From assembly GCA_037389465.1 (NCBI GenBank), contig JAZARR010000170.1, positions 1,496,001 to 1,560,000 of the forward strand: DNA of 64,000 bases, read 5' to 3'. Each line of letters begins with the position of its first letter. Positions within the stretch are counted from its first letter, which is position 1. The translations under genes were made by a program, and so were the position numbers. The DNA comes from Baylisascaris procyonis. Taxonomy: Eukaryota; Nematoda; Chromadorea; Rhabditida; Ascarididae. The notes under the pieces were generated by a model, which was given only the letters and a program-made list of their open reading frames with translations, was not told where the DNA came from and ran no database searches. Shown here in pieces: positions 26,422-39,042 of the stretch.

Positions 26422-28357
26422 TCAAATGTTTTCTGTATTCGTCACAATATTGGCACTCCTTTTGCCAAAACGAATGAACGTCGGTTTGCCGGATCGTTGT
26501 TCACGTTCAAATCCATCAAAATTGTGTGCACTTTTACGCTCAGAAAGAATGTAATTGTAGAGTGCTCGAATCATATCGTCCTTTGCCTGAAATATTCTAT
26601 TTAATGCAGGAAGGAATTTAGCTGCATAAGTGATGAATGTAGGGTAAGGATGGAGAGACTATTGTCAGTGACGAAGCACCTGAGTTGATCGAGTCGTGAT
26701 AATAAGACGTTTTCTCGATGAGCTCTCCGGTGGACCAAAAGATGGGGATTCGATCCCAAAGAGGAGATGGGAATAAAGAAGGGGGGCAAATAATATTGCC
26801 CCAGTGTGTTCACTCAACAATTTTATGCCACTGATAGATCATTATCAACATGCTGTCAAATTGGCTCACATATTCCTCTAGGCAAGATTATTCGCCATAG
26901 CCTAATATATCATCGACCTCGCATATGTGAACACTCTGCTAGAAGCAATCATGGGACGGTCGGTTTTGTATTGTACTGTGCTAAAGCGTTATTTGATGTA
27001 ATTAAATTGAATTTTTTTTTAATATTTAAATTATTTTTCTATAGGAAATCGTTTTATTTATATAATACTAAACTCGTTATTCTTTGAAGGGTTGATTGCA
27101 CTAAATACCGGTGAAACCTTTGAAAGTATTTCGCATTTAAAGTCAACCGATAGAATGAACTATGATGAAATAAGTTTTTCTATCATTACACATAGTGACA
27201 TACATGACTAGGAATTTTAGCTAAAGCATAATGTGGGCGATATATGCATAAATTCTATGAAACAAAAAGTTTCCCTCGATTATGCTTTTATCCTTCCTTA
27301 AATTTAACGGGTAATTCATGGGTTATGGTGATTGGAAAAAAGATTACCATTTGAACGAAATCCCATTATCAACAACGATTAATTCAGTATATAATGCGGC
27401 GCTTTAGTATGATTGCTATTGAATATCATGACTTTTAATTTTGTGCAATAGGCGTTTATTCTTTTCGCAGCCTTTTGCCAAAGTGATAAAAACACATAAA
27501 ATTGTCATCATTTAATGCAGCTAATTCCAGAAAATTAATTATATTTTAGTTCGATTTCTTTAGCAGTTAACTCTGAAAAATATATTTATACTTTATTAGG
27601 TTGCATGAATAGCGATATTGCTACCATATGTGAGGCTAAAACAAAGTGATAAGACTTATAGTAGTAGCTGGATGGATAATCGCCCTAATCTTGAACGTCG
27701 AAGTCAGTAAGTCCCATGACTTGCTATAAGATCATATCAATGCTCATGAATATCGGATATGCTTAATCATGCGAACATGGAAAGTACAATGCGAAATGAT
27801 ATGTACTGACGAGTTATTTTGTGAATGAGGTTTCATTCTTTTATCTTTTTCTGTTTTCACTGGTTAGTACGCCTAAATAATGACAGAAGTGATTCGCATA
27901 GCTGGTTGAAATGTAAAATTTAATATCCTACCAATCTTTTCGGTATTCTTCTTTTAATTCATTCGGATTATTAAAATAGTGTAACTGTCTTCAGGACGTA
28001 TGGTGTATGGAGTAGATTCTAGTTGAGGCAACAGAGAGTTAAGATTGTATTTATTGTCAATTCGTTTTCTTTAATCTAACTCCACGTGGGTTTATATCAC
28101 GTCTGCTTGCTTTATGTTACCCACTGTTCTTTTATTACTCAATCAATTTTTTCTAACTCATAACGAATGCTTTAAGCCATAGCCGAAAATGGAATGAAAG
28201 CGAGAAATTTGCCCAATTATATTGGGAAAATAGAGTAGAAAAATCATACCGTTGTGATATCTCCGTTATCCAGTTCAGCGTTGATGCTTTGCACAACAAA
28301 TAAAGTGATTGTCAATGTGATCAAAAACGAGAAAACAGTATTTCTGAAGGTAGCCAT
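26422..28357 (-). CDS. flp-4: FMRFamide-like neuropeptide precursor, flp-4 type (middle exon unresolved)
   Basis: Encodes a secreted precursor cut at basic residues into an amidated peptide. Exon 1 (28250-28357) starts at ATG 28357 and gives a clear signal peptide: short basic N-terminus, hydrophobic core FLITLTITLFVVQS, likely cut after INA. The last exon (26422-26586) opens with acceptor TTTCAG and is in frame for 54 residues to TGA. It contains R-SGKPTFIRF-G-KR: a basic site, an eight-residue-plus-core peptide ending RF, the amide-donor Gly, and a Lys-Arg cleavage site. SGKPTFIRFamide is the Ascaris peptide AF5, and C. elegans flp-4 encodes PTFIRFamide. Both exons have phase 0 borders at the gap, so a direct splice is possible. 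A candidate middle exon at 27932-27984 ends in phase 2 and does not fit the last exon alone. Only one RFamide copy is visible. Confidence 0.85.
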
Positions 28358-28368
28358 TGTTTTTGAAG

Positions 28369-28371
28369 CCT
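28369..28371 (-). other. Probable trans-splice acceptor of the neuropeptide gene
   Basis: On the minus strand CCATTTTAG ends at 28370, twelve bases before the ATG at 28357. No exon precedes it, fitting spliced-leader addition. Confidence 0.55.
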
Positions 28372-31300
28372 AAAATGGGATCATTTCATCACATTTATTC
28401 CTATCATAGCAAACGTTACGCCTTCGACGTAATATTGAAGATATTTGATGGCTCGCATAAATTTTTGAAAATATGCAAAACTCCCTACCTGTTATACTCC
28501 TTAATATAAACCACGAGTAGGCATTTTCCCACATCGACCAATACAATCAGACAGAGTGGAGCAAATGCAAACATTTATTTATATTTTATAGGCATGAAAA
28601 TTATTGTAATTTTATGTAAGGATTTGCTAGAATTTGAGAAGTATATCGATAATTCGATCGTTTCATTGGAAAAAGATTTGTTGAAATATGCTGAAAAGCT
28701 CTTTTTTTTTTTCGAGAATTAACTTCTTCGAGTAAAGCAATTATGCAAATGAGCCACGACTAGAGATGACAATCAAAAAGCGATACTATAATTGACACTA
28801 ACTTCTTTATAATGATTTTTGATGCATAAAATGAGAATGCATAAAACTTCAAATTCTAACTTCACTAAACTAAAATGATTACAACCCGTCGATATATATA
28901 TAAGTAGTAAGCCTGATTGAGCATTGCTTGATGTCTGTTGCATACTGCTATATTTTATAAAACGTAATATACGTTGATGAAGGTAACAAGAAATTGTAAT
29001 ATATGCATAAAATGCAATGCATTTCAATGCAATGCACAAAATTTAATGTAATACGTAAAATTTGCTATTGCACAATTGCATAATGCAAATTCATATCTGT
29101 ACACAATAGAATACTTGCTTATTTTATTTTAAAATTTCAAAAGATTTCACTAGTAAATCATCGAATATAGAACTTTGAGATTTATATGATAATAACATAT
29201 ACGGGCTATTTTTATATTTCATATTTCAGGTTGCTCCTTCGCAGAAAATTGTTAAAGATTCAAGAATATAAAAATCTTGTTTTGTAGTACTCTACGAAAT
29301 CTTAGCAATAGCGTAAGAAAAAAGACCTCTTGCATTCCGTAGCCTAGAAATTTCTAGAATTTCATTAAGCCAACTTTTTCAGGAAGAAACAAATAAAGGA
29401 TGAAAGCATCACTAAAAAATATTGTCGGGTTTCGGAAGCTCTCCAAGCTGAAAAGTATGCATCCTTTGTGAACTTTTTAAGGATAGACATAAGCTAGCGG
29501 GGTTCAAAAGCTATCAGATAGTACCACTGGCAATCAAATAGAGTAAGCATTAAGTAGGTGAGACAATATGAATTGAGACGACAGAGTTTCATAGGAAACA
29601 ACGAACAGAACGTGAAATATTGCCTATTTTCCTTCATTTATATGTATGTTCGTTAGCGTCATTCGATAACTTAAGTACATGCTTAAGTAACTTAGGTGTT
29701 TCTAGGTACTTAAGTTAAGTGCCACTTTGCATTGCATTTGAGCGGAAAATCTGAAAGTATATTTAAAAAAAAATTACATTTCGCATTTGGAATTTTATAA
29801 TAAATACGCATATTCAGTTTTTTTCTATCATTAGATTAATTTTTTTTTATTCTTTATGGATTTTCAAATGGTTTAGCAATTCGATATCCATGTTGAGCAT
29901 ATTGCAGATTTGCGTCTCGATAGATTCATATGAAAATTTCGATACGTGAAATGACTGATAAAAGCAGATCTCTTTACAATGCCATATCACCAGCATTGAA
30001 CTTCCTGAATAATAGCGATCATGAGATAACGTCAAATGTTGTGAATGATCAAAGAGTTCGTTAAGAACGAACGCTGATCGAATAACATAGTTGAGCACTG
30101 AACCTATCTCAGCGTTGAGAATAATACCCTTAAAGGTAGCTTTAACATGGAAAATCTTCTAGAAACTCAAAAATTTAGCTTTTTTTTCCGATTTGGGAAA
30201 GTTCCATAGCGATTCTTTAGCGAAATCCAAGTTGTCTTGCCTTGGTGAATTAGAAAAAGGCCTTATTTTTAATGAAAAAAAGGATTATAAGACGAATGAA
30301 GTTTTTGATGACCAGGTGGTTGTATAATATGCGGTTAATGTGCTTCTTTCATGAATTATCTGACAAGAAGGAAATGAAGATGGCTCACTTAGTATTACGG
30401 ATCACGTACTCTATTGCTTTAATCGTTTGAGGCGTAATAGCGACTAAAATTATCGGTGATAATAATATTTCGAATGTTTTTGATAAAATATGAGCATAGC
30501 GATGTATCATCGCCAACTTTATTAAATAGTCTATTCAATTAATGGAATGTTAAAATGAAGCTGAAAGAGACGATAAAACAACTAAAAGAATGAGGTAAAT
30601 AAGCTATATGTGCCGGGTCGGAGGATGGATATTTTCGATGCAAAAGTATAAAATCTGCCGATAGTGTCCGATACGACCAATACATGAATGATCGCTGCGA
30701 AAATCGTGCTTTCCGAGGTGTCCTGAAGGGATCGAATAGGGTCACGATACAGCAAATTAAAGTGGTCACCACAATTGTATGAAACTCTTTGAATATACCA
30801 TATTGAGCCGATATTCTATAGCATTGAATATTGCAATAAAATTTTATAAAAAGTGTAAATTTCTTTCTATAGCATTCGAGTTTGATAAAAATCTGAGAAA
30901 TTCAAGAAATTGCCGACTATTTATCAGCAACAGTCTTGCAGAATTGAACGTATATTTTCATCCACCAAAACAATACCGAACTAAATCATCCATTCTCATT
31001 AAATATATCTATTGGTCATATGAATAATAACATAATAAAGAAAAATTCAGGCTTCACTGCATCTATATAAACCTACGATAACATAAATTCAAACGGCTCA
31101 ATTCACAAACGATGTTCGCACTAATAATGGAAAATATGAGTGTTCGAATAAAATTCGTTGTGGCAATAAAGTAAAGGAAATGTAACGCCCATTGCACCCA
31201 CCCTTATGAATGGGAACAATGGACGAATGATGTGACGATCGAAGAAATATTCCACGAACAAACGAGAATACAACATATTTTGCTTTTGAGAAATTTTTGC

Positions 31301-32872
31301 AAATATACTCATTATATATGAATAGATTAATTTACGCATCAATGCGATTGAAAAGCGAATGTTTTCACTTATTTTCATTGAATATTTCAATAACAATGCT
31401 CAAATAGTTCATTAAGCGATTTATATGTTTGAAAGGATTACACAGTTAAAGAATGTTTGACACTACAATCGTAAATTTATGCTTATTTGAAAACATTGCC
31501 ATTGATCTTTGAAATATTCACTTAATTTCCACATTATGCGGTCTTTAAAATTGTTAGCTTAATGAAATTTCCGATATTGATCGATAAACGCGCATATTAA
31601 GGAATTATTCAAGAGACGAAAAAGAGCGTTATGATGCAGAATTATTAAGGATCATTTCCGGAACATTATTGTTACTGATAAAAATATCGCAAATAGACTT
31701 TTAAATGTTCTCTTCTTAAAAATAAAAAAAAATTATTTCTAGAATTATTTCTAAATGAATCTGTTTACGGAAAAAAAGAAAACATTGAAACGTCGATGAT
31801 ATACGCCATTTAACTATACGCCACAAAGACGGAAAGAAACGAGGAAATGAATGAGACATAACACTGGTTATTGCTTTATTTTGTGTCATCAAACGAAAGC
31901 ATTATTGAAGTATCGCTCAACAATCACGAGATGAAATTAGATAATAAAATGTTATTCAATTTCCATTAAGAAAACGGCAACTGAGAGGGCGTTTAGTTCA
32001 TTTACATCCAGAATGGTTTTATGCTCCATGCCGTCGTTCACAAACCATCATCTTCTTCTCTCGTGCGTTCTGTTGCGAAGTAAAACCATCTAAATGATAG
32101 TGGCTCATCCCGAGCGTATGGGGCACATATTTCCCATAAGCAAAAAAATGATTCGTAGACGATGAATTCTAGGTTATGGTGATGATTTATTGAAAGAAGA
32201 TGGATACTCTTGCATAACATTAATTTAAAAAAAAGTCATTGGAGGGTTCATGATCCTTTCTGGACCTCAACGCAATCTGCCAGAGGCGAGTTTTCTCTAA
32301 GGCGAGTTCAAAAATATGTTCTCTGCCAATTTAGATTTTGCTAGAAATTAAATCAAGTTTAGCGCACGTATGCAATAGGCCAATTTATAGAATTGCAGAG
32401 CTTAATAAAAGATAAGAATAAAGACAAGAATAAGGTAAAAAAAAAGAATACATAGGAAAAGAGTAGTAATGAATGAAGATAATAAGAGCAAGACAAAATA
32501 AAAAGAGGACGATAATCGATACGAATGAAATATAATATCTCTTCGCTATTTGAATCTTCTGAAATATTCGCTATGACAAAGACAATACAACGCTTCATTT
32601 TGTAGACGACTGTCAACAATCGTCAACCGACTTATTCGATGCAATGGATAATGCAAAACTATTGCTGTTATTCCTAAATCGACCACAAAATATGGTAAAT
32701 GACATCATTTAACTAACCTTTTCGACAATTTCCTCTTTTAAATACCAGCCGGCTGCGCAAACATGCAAAAATATATTTGTTTGAAGCTTTCGTGAATTTT
32801 ATCTCTTATCTTTTTTTTTTTGTAGAAGGTAAGAGAAATGCTAAGCCAAAGGAGTCTTTACAAGAAATTTCT
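28372..32872. other. Intergenic stretch upstream of the neuropeptide gene
   Basis: About 4.5 kb, strongly AT-rich. Open frames here (for example 30539-30772 minus, 31121-31396 minus) show no domain, signal or splice chain. It should contain the neuropeptide promoter and the 3' flank of the unassigned gene to the right. Nothing else could be supported. Confidence 0.5.
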
Positions 32873-32878
32873 TTTATT
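32873..32878 (-). other. Polyadenylation signal AATAAA
   Basis: A canonical AATAAA on the minus strand, 19 bases after the stop codon (TAA, 32900-32898) of the gene at 32898-36271. It supports that reading as a true 3' end. Confidence 0.6.
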
Positions 32879-32897
32879 CGACCACCTAAGCTTTAGC

Positions 32898-35800
32898 TTA
32901 ATTGTCTTTTTCTAATTCTAGCATTTTGGATGTTGCTAAAGTGAGATGATCGCGCTCAATGCTCCCAGCTTTTCGAATCCCAATCAACTTCGGCTCAATG
33001 ATTATATGTTCGATTGTTTTCACGATTAAGGTGCTGAGGCGATCCAGCCAGCTTATACAGGTAATTGTGCCCATTAGACCGTGTGTAATGCACACACATG
33101 TATACTGCGCAAACAAAAACACCTAATTACTCACAGGGACACAGGTACACACTCGAATGTATACGTGTACCTAGATGCGCACAAACATACGCATATATGT
33201 TGAGAAATACGAGAACATAGGCACCGATACGAACAAACACAAATACAGACCACTCTCGAGTATGCGTACACCTATACAATGCGCATACATGGAGTGGGTA
33301 AATGCCCGCAGACATACCCATACGCACACACGCATAAATAACTAATTCCCCGTCGGGTATCTACTGTATCGTTCATTGTTTTATCACTACTACATTTCGA
33401 GCTTGTTTTGTGATCTCAACGCGTTTTCTATGTTTTCATCTTTTCGCTTACTATTTCAAAGGTTATAAAGAAAATATACTTTTGCATGATACGTTGAAAA
33501 TTTATAGCAAATAAATGATATCATTAGTGGAATTTATGATACAAATGTCAATCGATTAGAAATATTCGTAGATTTTCAAAAATTGAAAAAGATCAAAAAA
33601 TCGAAAATGATCAACCAAACCATATTTTCTTCTTATAGTAACCCGGAGATGTACGATTAAAGAAATGCCCCTCTCCTCATCTTTTTTCTTCATCTTCCCC
33701 ACCCATCCATCCCATTCCAGCTCCTCCTCCTCAGCCACTGGACTATATTCCCTGTTGAACGCGCAAAGAAAATCAACTATATTAATAGGTCATCAAATGA
33801 TGGAACTCTGCATCCTCTATATTTTAGCGGCTGATAACAAATTATCCCAATGTGTTATATTGACGAACCTTTGGAAATTATTGGGCGACCATTTTGCGCA
33901 ATAAATTTTTCCGCAGTGTTTGTCATTCGATGAGTTATGCACAAAAATAAAAACTTGTTATACTTCTTTACTTTATAAGCCATTAGGCAAATGTATGTAT
34001 TCTCAAAATCCACTACGGCATGATCATGTTTGAACGGGACACACATATTCGCATTTATATCTGCCATTGCGTCCGATAATTTCATTTGATAATCACGAGA
34101 ACTAGAGTTCAGAAATTTGTTCATGCTCAATTTAAATTACCGCATCATTCTTGCAGCTGATCTAGCGATCTTCAATGGCTTAGGGTCATCTAATCCGCTA
34201 AGGTCACTTAAATCACGTCGTTCGCAAGCGATCAAGTCGCGATAAAGCTGAAATGTGAAGCGAAGTTCCTTTCCTTTATAGAAGAATAGAGCGTATATTT
34301 TTGCCAATATATCTCAAAGAGTAGATCGAGTAAAATACGCACTCATCTCTAGTGAAGTGCTTCAGGAATGGGAATAATGTTGCGTTGATGATTGAAGTTG
34401 TACTCCTCACTGTTGCATTCCTTAGTTCACAACATCTTGCAAACTCAATGACAATGTGCTGTTATATGCGAGGATTGCCTATGCCGGTAGATGTCCTAGT
34501 ACGATAATGTATATTAGTTTTATATTGTTTTAACGATTCCAACAAAGGTTCTCAGTTTGAAATATGAAATGAACGAACGCAAAAATGCTATTCTTGGCCG
34601 AACAACAAGCAGTAAGCAGAAAACAGCCGTTAGCTTGGTTTAGTTGGTGAGTGGACGACTTCGTGAAGTTCAAGCCACTAGCAAAAGACCATTATAGCTC
34701 TATGCTTTCTACAGTTTCCGCAGAGAGTGGAGGATCAGAATTCTTCTAGACTAGATGGTGACCATAGTGAGAGGAAGCACCCTAGAGATAGAAAGTGATG
34801 GGACTTACCTTAATCCAACCAGTTAAAATGTTCCACTGAAGATTTTCTATGAATGAGGAAAGCTGAAAACGGATAAACCTACCTGCTCAAGAGCTTCACC
34901 GATGAATGCGTTAGAGTGCTGCAAAACACTTGAAAGTGGGTATCGCTCTCATTGGTGGATATTATGAAGTAGCCGTTGTTGATAGATGGCATTAAGTTGG
35001 TGCTTATGAATGCACGTCAAATCTATTACCTTCGTATTGCAAATTCCATTAACATAATGAGTATGCATCTCTAATCCAATTGGTTTTTTCTTAAGAATTT
35101 AAAACTCTTCCGGAAAGGAATTTTAAAAATTTCAACGTTTCCTAGCTTTTTCAACGCAATCAGTTTTTTTAATAAATTTAGCTCCGAAAATTCCATTTTT
35201 AAGAATTTCTTTGAAGTAAAAGTTTAAGTGCTATTCTTCAAGGTAAATGAGGCAATATCATCTTCGTGTTTAGTTCGCATGAGAGAATATCATTTAGGCA
35301 ATAATAACCTCAGTTGGCGTGAAAAATGCCGATATTTGCTGCTTTTTATATTAGAATAAAATGCTTTCCCGCTGAGAATAAATCAAAAGAAAAGCGAATT
35401 TTATGCTTTCGTTTCTGATATATGAAAATATCGCCTTATAAATAACTTTCTTTTTTATGATGATGAGTTCTTGATGAACGAAATGACTTCCTGTTTTCTG
35501 AGATATTCCCTTTGATTAACTGCATTGCGATGAATTTACTAAATTTTGACGTATTCCTTAGAAATGTAGGCAGCCCGAAATTAAGTAACCGTTTAGATCG
35601 ATTCTCCATCGAACTGTCATGAAGTTCGAGCTCAAGCTGCAAAAGAATATCTAACGTTAGATTCTCATTTTAGAATTTGTGCGTATGATGGTGGCATTAT
35701 TCTAAGCACAAGAAATAAATTAGAGATGTACAAATATTGCCATCTATTGGCAAAAGGAAATAGTTCAAAGTGCCGCTTTCATAGGCATATTGTCCTCGAA

Positions 35801-36271
35801 TCGTTCATTTAATGCATTTCTAATGTTTTACTGTTGTTTCTTCCCATTCATTCGCCGCTAGCTGCATTCGACGTTAAGTTGAAATATGTTGAAACTATGG
35901 TTGAGAATATAAGCCAACATCTTTTTGGCAGAATTGAATTTTTTCAGCTTATCGATAAGCATTTTAACGCCATGAAGAAATTATAGATTTCGATTCGGAT
36001 ACGCGTACTACTAACGTGAAAAAAAATTGTTTTTGGCGAAACTGTTCACAATAGGCTGTAATGAGATTTTATTATAGATTTGATTTGCAATATGCTTTAT
36101 GGAATCACATCCAAATGCGATAAAAACGGATTTGATTGGAAGCCCGAATCGACACTAGCAAATAAGAAAGTATATAGGATTATTGGATCACCCCGTGGAA
36201 TAAAATGATGTCGGTTAGTGCCCTGATCGTTACAGTATACGATGCAGCATCGCATACATAAAATACAGTCG
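32898..36271 (-). CDS. 3' part of an unassigned multi-exon gene, possibly condensin G-like
   Basis: Eight short exons join without a phase break: 36192-36271, 35832-35861, 35540-35636, 35030-35070, 34883-34918, 34809-34835, 34141-34247, 32898-33051 (about 207 codons to TAA). Donors are GTGATC, GTAAAA, GTAAAT, GTAATA, GTAGGT, GTAAGT, GTAATT; acceptors are mostly TTGCAG/TTCAG, the last TATAAG. Most exons are open in only one frame. Readable segments: VTIRALTDIILFHGLAANEW, then RLLNFGLPTFLRN, GEALEQWNILTGWIKLYRDL, PKPLKIARSAARMMRWLDRL and a helical tail ending KMLELEKDN. The first segment resembles the HEAT repeat followed by a 'D-L-hG' turn in condensin subunit G, and RLLNFGLPTF could match the later FFP block. 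That resemblance is from memory and weak. The 5' part was not found; candidates at 36312-36343 and 36370-36416 are fit-or-fail. Confidence 0.55.
33068..33335. repeat. Degenerate CA-rich tract
   Basis: Interrupted cacac/cgcatac/acata words run for about 270 bases, the reverse-complement flavour of the TG-rich tract at 4655-4830. It lies within the last intron of the unassigned minus-strand gene, beside the 33051 exon start. The 66-codon minus frame across it is a repeat by-product. Confidence 0.6.
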
Positions 36272-37859
36272 CTAAATTGAATCAGGAGTGAGGGAGTACG
36301 ATTCCGCAGACCATGTGAACAAAGGAAACTCCTTGAAGTAATGCTGGAAATGTTTTTTAGATTATTTACAAGGTAATGGGTAAGTGCGCTAGAGATAATG
36401 GTACAATTTGCTGCTTCTGCAAACCTTCCGCTTTATATAGAAATTTAATTGCAGAATGACGAAAGAATGAGATCATATAGAAAATTGGGAGTATTGCAAT
36501 GGGAAGGTGAAAGAACAAAATGGTACTTGAAGGTAATCATGAGTAAATATGGATTGAAATATGATAGGTGCGTATGAAATTTACTATTCTTTGATAATGT
36601 AATGAGATTAGAGCTATATCATGAAAAGAACAGAGTATTTTATATATAAATGTGAAAACACGCTTGGAATTTTGCTGGTGAATTTTTTTTTACAAAAGAT
36701 GAAAAAAACGAAAATAAATATTTATAACTATCGCTATTGCGTTTATAATATGGTCGTCTCATTTTGCTCCAATATTTTTACATAAAATGTAAATTTTATT
36801 TCTTGTGAAATAAGAAATTACTATGCAAATTAGGACTGATTTTAAAATCTGATGAATAATTGAGCAATGTAGTAAAAAAAGTGAAATACAGAAGAAAACT
36901 TACAAATGGAAGATGGATTGATGCTCTCTACGATTATAGAAAAAAATCTGAAACGATCGCATTATTCACGAATAGAAATGCGATTGACGTTGACAGCGAT
37001 TTGCATTTGGCATAGGTCATATAAATTTCGCATGTAGGACATTCATGAAAACGTCAATTTCAGCTTACAATGATTAACAACTCGGCACTTAAATGAATAA
37101 ATGAGCTAAAGAACTAATCGCTATAAGTAACTCATCTCAATGGTAATGAAATATTTCGTGGGATATGTGGAAACTATCTGCTGGAAATGGAGCAGAATCG
37201 ATTAAATACTACGTAAACTTGTTCAGTTTTGTGTGTTTTTGCTAAAAGAAATTATATATTTATTAATGAGAATTATTAAAGCTATTTGCAAAACAATTTT
37301 CAAAGACCTTTTTTCACATATTTGTCTAAGACATTGTCTCTCGGGATATGCAAATTTATAACGAAATTCTGGATTTTTATTTAACGCTTCATATGGATAA
37401 GCTTATATCAAATCAAATTTAAATATTGATAGTTGTAACTTCAAAAATATTCGCTATAGGGAAAGTATTGGGAAAAATGAGTCTAAAATGGTCATGATAT
37501 CTGTTGAAATTCGTTCCGGAACGTTCTTTTTTCCTTTGGAACGTTTGTAGTACTCCATTAACGAAGAAATAAATACATAAACGCTCAAGCATGATGTCAT
37601 CACTACTCTTTCGAGCAAAGAAACTCAAGAGACGCATCAAAATCATCATTTATGTAAATGAAATGAGCTCCATTTCCGTTGAAATTGAGTGGCAAATTAC
37701 TTACGCGCATATTCAAATTAAGATGGAATTTTACGGAATGTGTACTGTTTACATTAACGCTCAATTAGCGCCTCCCTACTAATAACAGTCTCTTTTGGGG
37801 TCTACTCACGAGATACACCTGGAAAGCAGGTATCCATAATGAATGCACAGCCTATCAGA

Positions 37860-37905
37860 GAAGCTCCTCTCTAACAAAAGCTCCGAAAAGCTCCTCTCTA
37901 TGAGA
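37860..37905. repeat. Short direct repeat aagctcctctcta
   Basis: The 13-base word occurs twice, about 29 bases apart, around a diverged middle (acaaaagctccgaa). No function is evident. Confidence 0.6.
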
Positions 37906-38125
37906 TATTTTTCTGCTACTAATGTCTTTGGAGTCTATTTACAAAGAAAAAAGGAAATCAAGAATTTATTTCGATTTTTTAAATTTAGGTTCTCCTCAGA
38001 AATAAACAAAAACATTAATTTCACGTTTAATTTGCATAATTGTTGAAAGTAAATTATAAATGAAATATTTTATCGCCTTAGCCACGCAGTTTCCTTCTTC
38101 TAGCGATGTTTAATCATGAACTTTT

Positions 38126-38153
38126 TTTTTTTGGGGGGGAGGGGAGGGGAGGA
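38126..38153. repeat. T-tract followed by G-rich tract
   Basis: About eleven T then GGGGGGGGAGGGGAGGGGAGG. Four or more G-runs on the plus strand could form a G-quadruplex. Confidence 0.7.
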
Positions 38154-39012
38154 AAAAAGACTTTTCAATTGTAATTGCAAACAACGTAATATTATAAGTG
38201 GTTGTTCTCGAGTCTCTGGCGATATGAGTCTCTGGCGCATTGTTGAATCGTGAAAAAAAAAAAAAACCTCTGAACAATTTTAACCTACTTCTGCCTAAAT
38301 ATTAAATCTTCAATAGCAAAAAAGTTTTCCCTTTCTTATTGATGGATCTCTCTGAATTTACTGAAGCACTATGCTTCATATTCATAATCGAAATATTTTA
38401 TTAGTTATTAAAAGTACTTCAAACAAAATGAGCAAAATTACTCATTCAAGTCGTGAAGTGAATAATCGCTCCGCTCAAAAAGACCAAAAAAATTATGGAT
38501 GAGAGAGTTCCATGAAAAAAAAAGTTTAGGCCATTAGATTAGCACACTCGAAGAACGCATTCTACGGAAGCTAATGCGGTTTATTAGATGATTTCTAATT
38601 ACCAAATTCATCAGTGGTGTTCTGTTGGTTCTTGTAAAAGAATGCATCAGAATCTTATCGTAACATTGAGGAACTTTCACCTCTTATGTACCTAACGAGA
38701 TGTGAAGTCGGTTGAAGCGGGTAAATTTCAGCCTATCAGCTCTGTATTTATTGCTGATTCATTAAACGGCAGCCAAATATGATTTCAACTACAATTTCAC
38801 GAGTAAACTGAACAATTGCCGCAATCGAATCAAAAAGCAGAATGTCGACTAAAAGAAACTATATTCCTTTATTTCATTTATTGAAAATTAAATTATTTTT
38901 ATCGATTACTCTCATATTCACAACAATTTTAGCAATTATAAACTAATTAAACATCAAATTATTTATCAATATTTCATTATTGAGTTAATTGAGTAATTGA
39001 GCTGGCGATAGC

Positions 39013-39042
39013 GCTGTCAATAACGCTGGCAATAAACATTCA
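39013..39042. repeat. Dispersed repeat fragment, copy a
   Basis: gctgtcaataacgctggcaataaacat here closely matches 44351-44378, where gctgtcaataatttgctaacaataaacat is found. See the copy at 44351-44424, which has inverted ends. Confidence 0.4.

Noticed and set aside
26700..26765. Possible tRNA from a B-box-like ggggattcgatccc
   Set aside because: No matching A-box, anticodon arm or acceptor stem on either strand.
27932..27984. Candidate middle exon of the neuropeptide gene (LHYFNNPNELKEEYRKD)
   Set aside because: It fits exon 1 but ends in phase 2, which would put a stop early in the last exon unless another exon intervenes.
36312..36416. Two further minus-strand exon candidates upstream of the unassigned gene (36370-36416 and 36312-36343)
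   Set aside because: Phases fit, but the intron between them would be only 26 bases, too short to trust.
36455..36532. Plus-strand exon-like piece (NDERMRSYRKLGVLQWEGER) with good acceptor and donor
   Set aside because: The neighbouring plus-strand piece at 36330-36372 does not match it in phase, and a minus-strand gene is better supported here.
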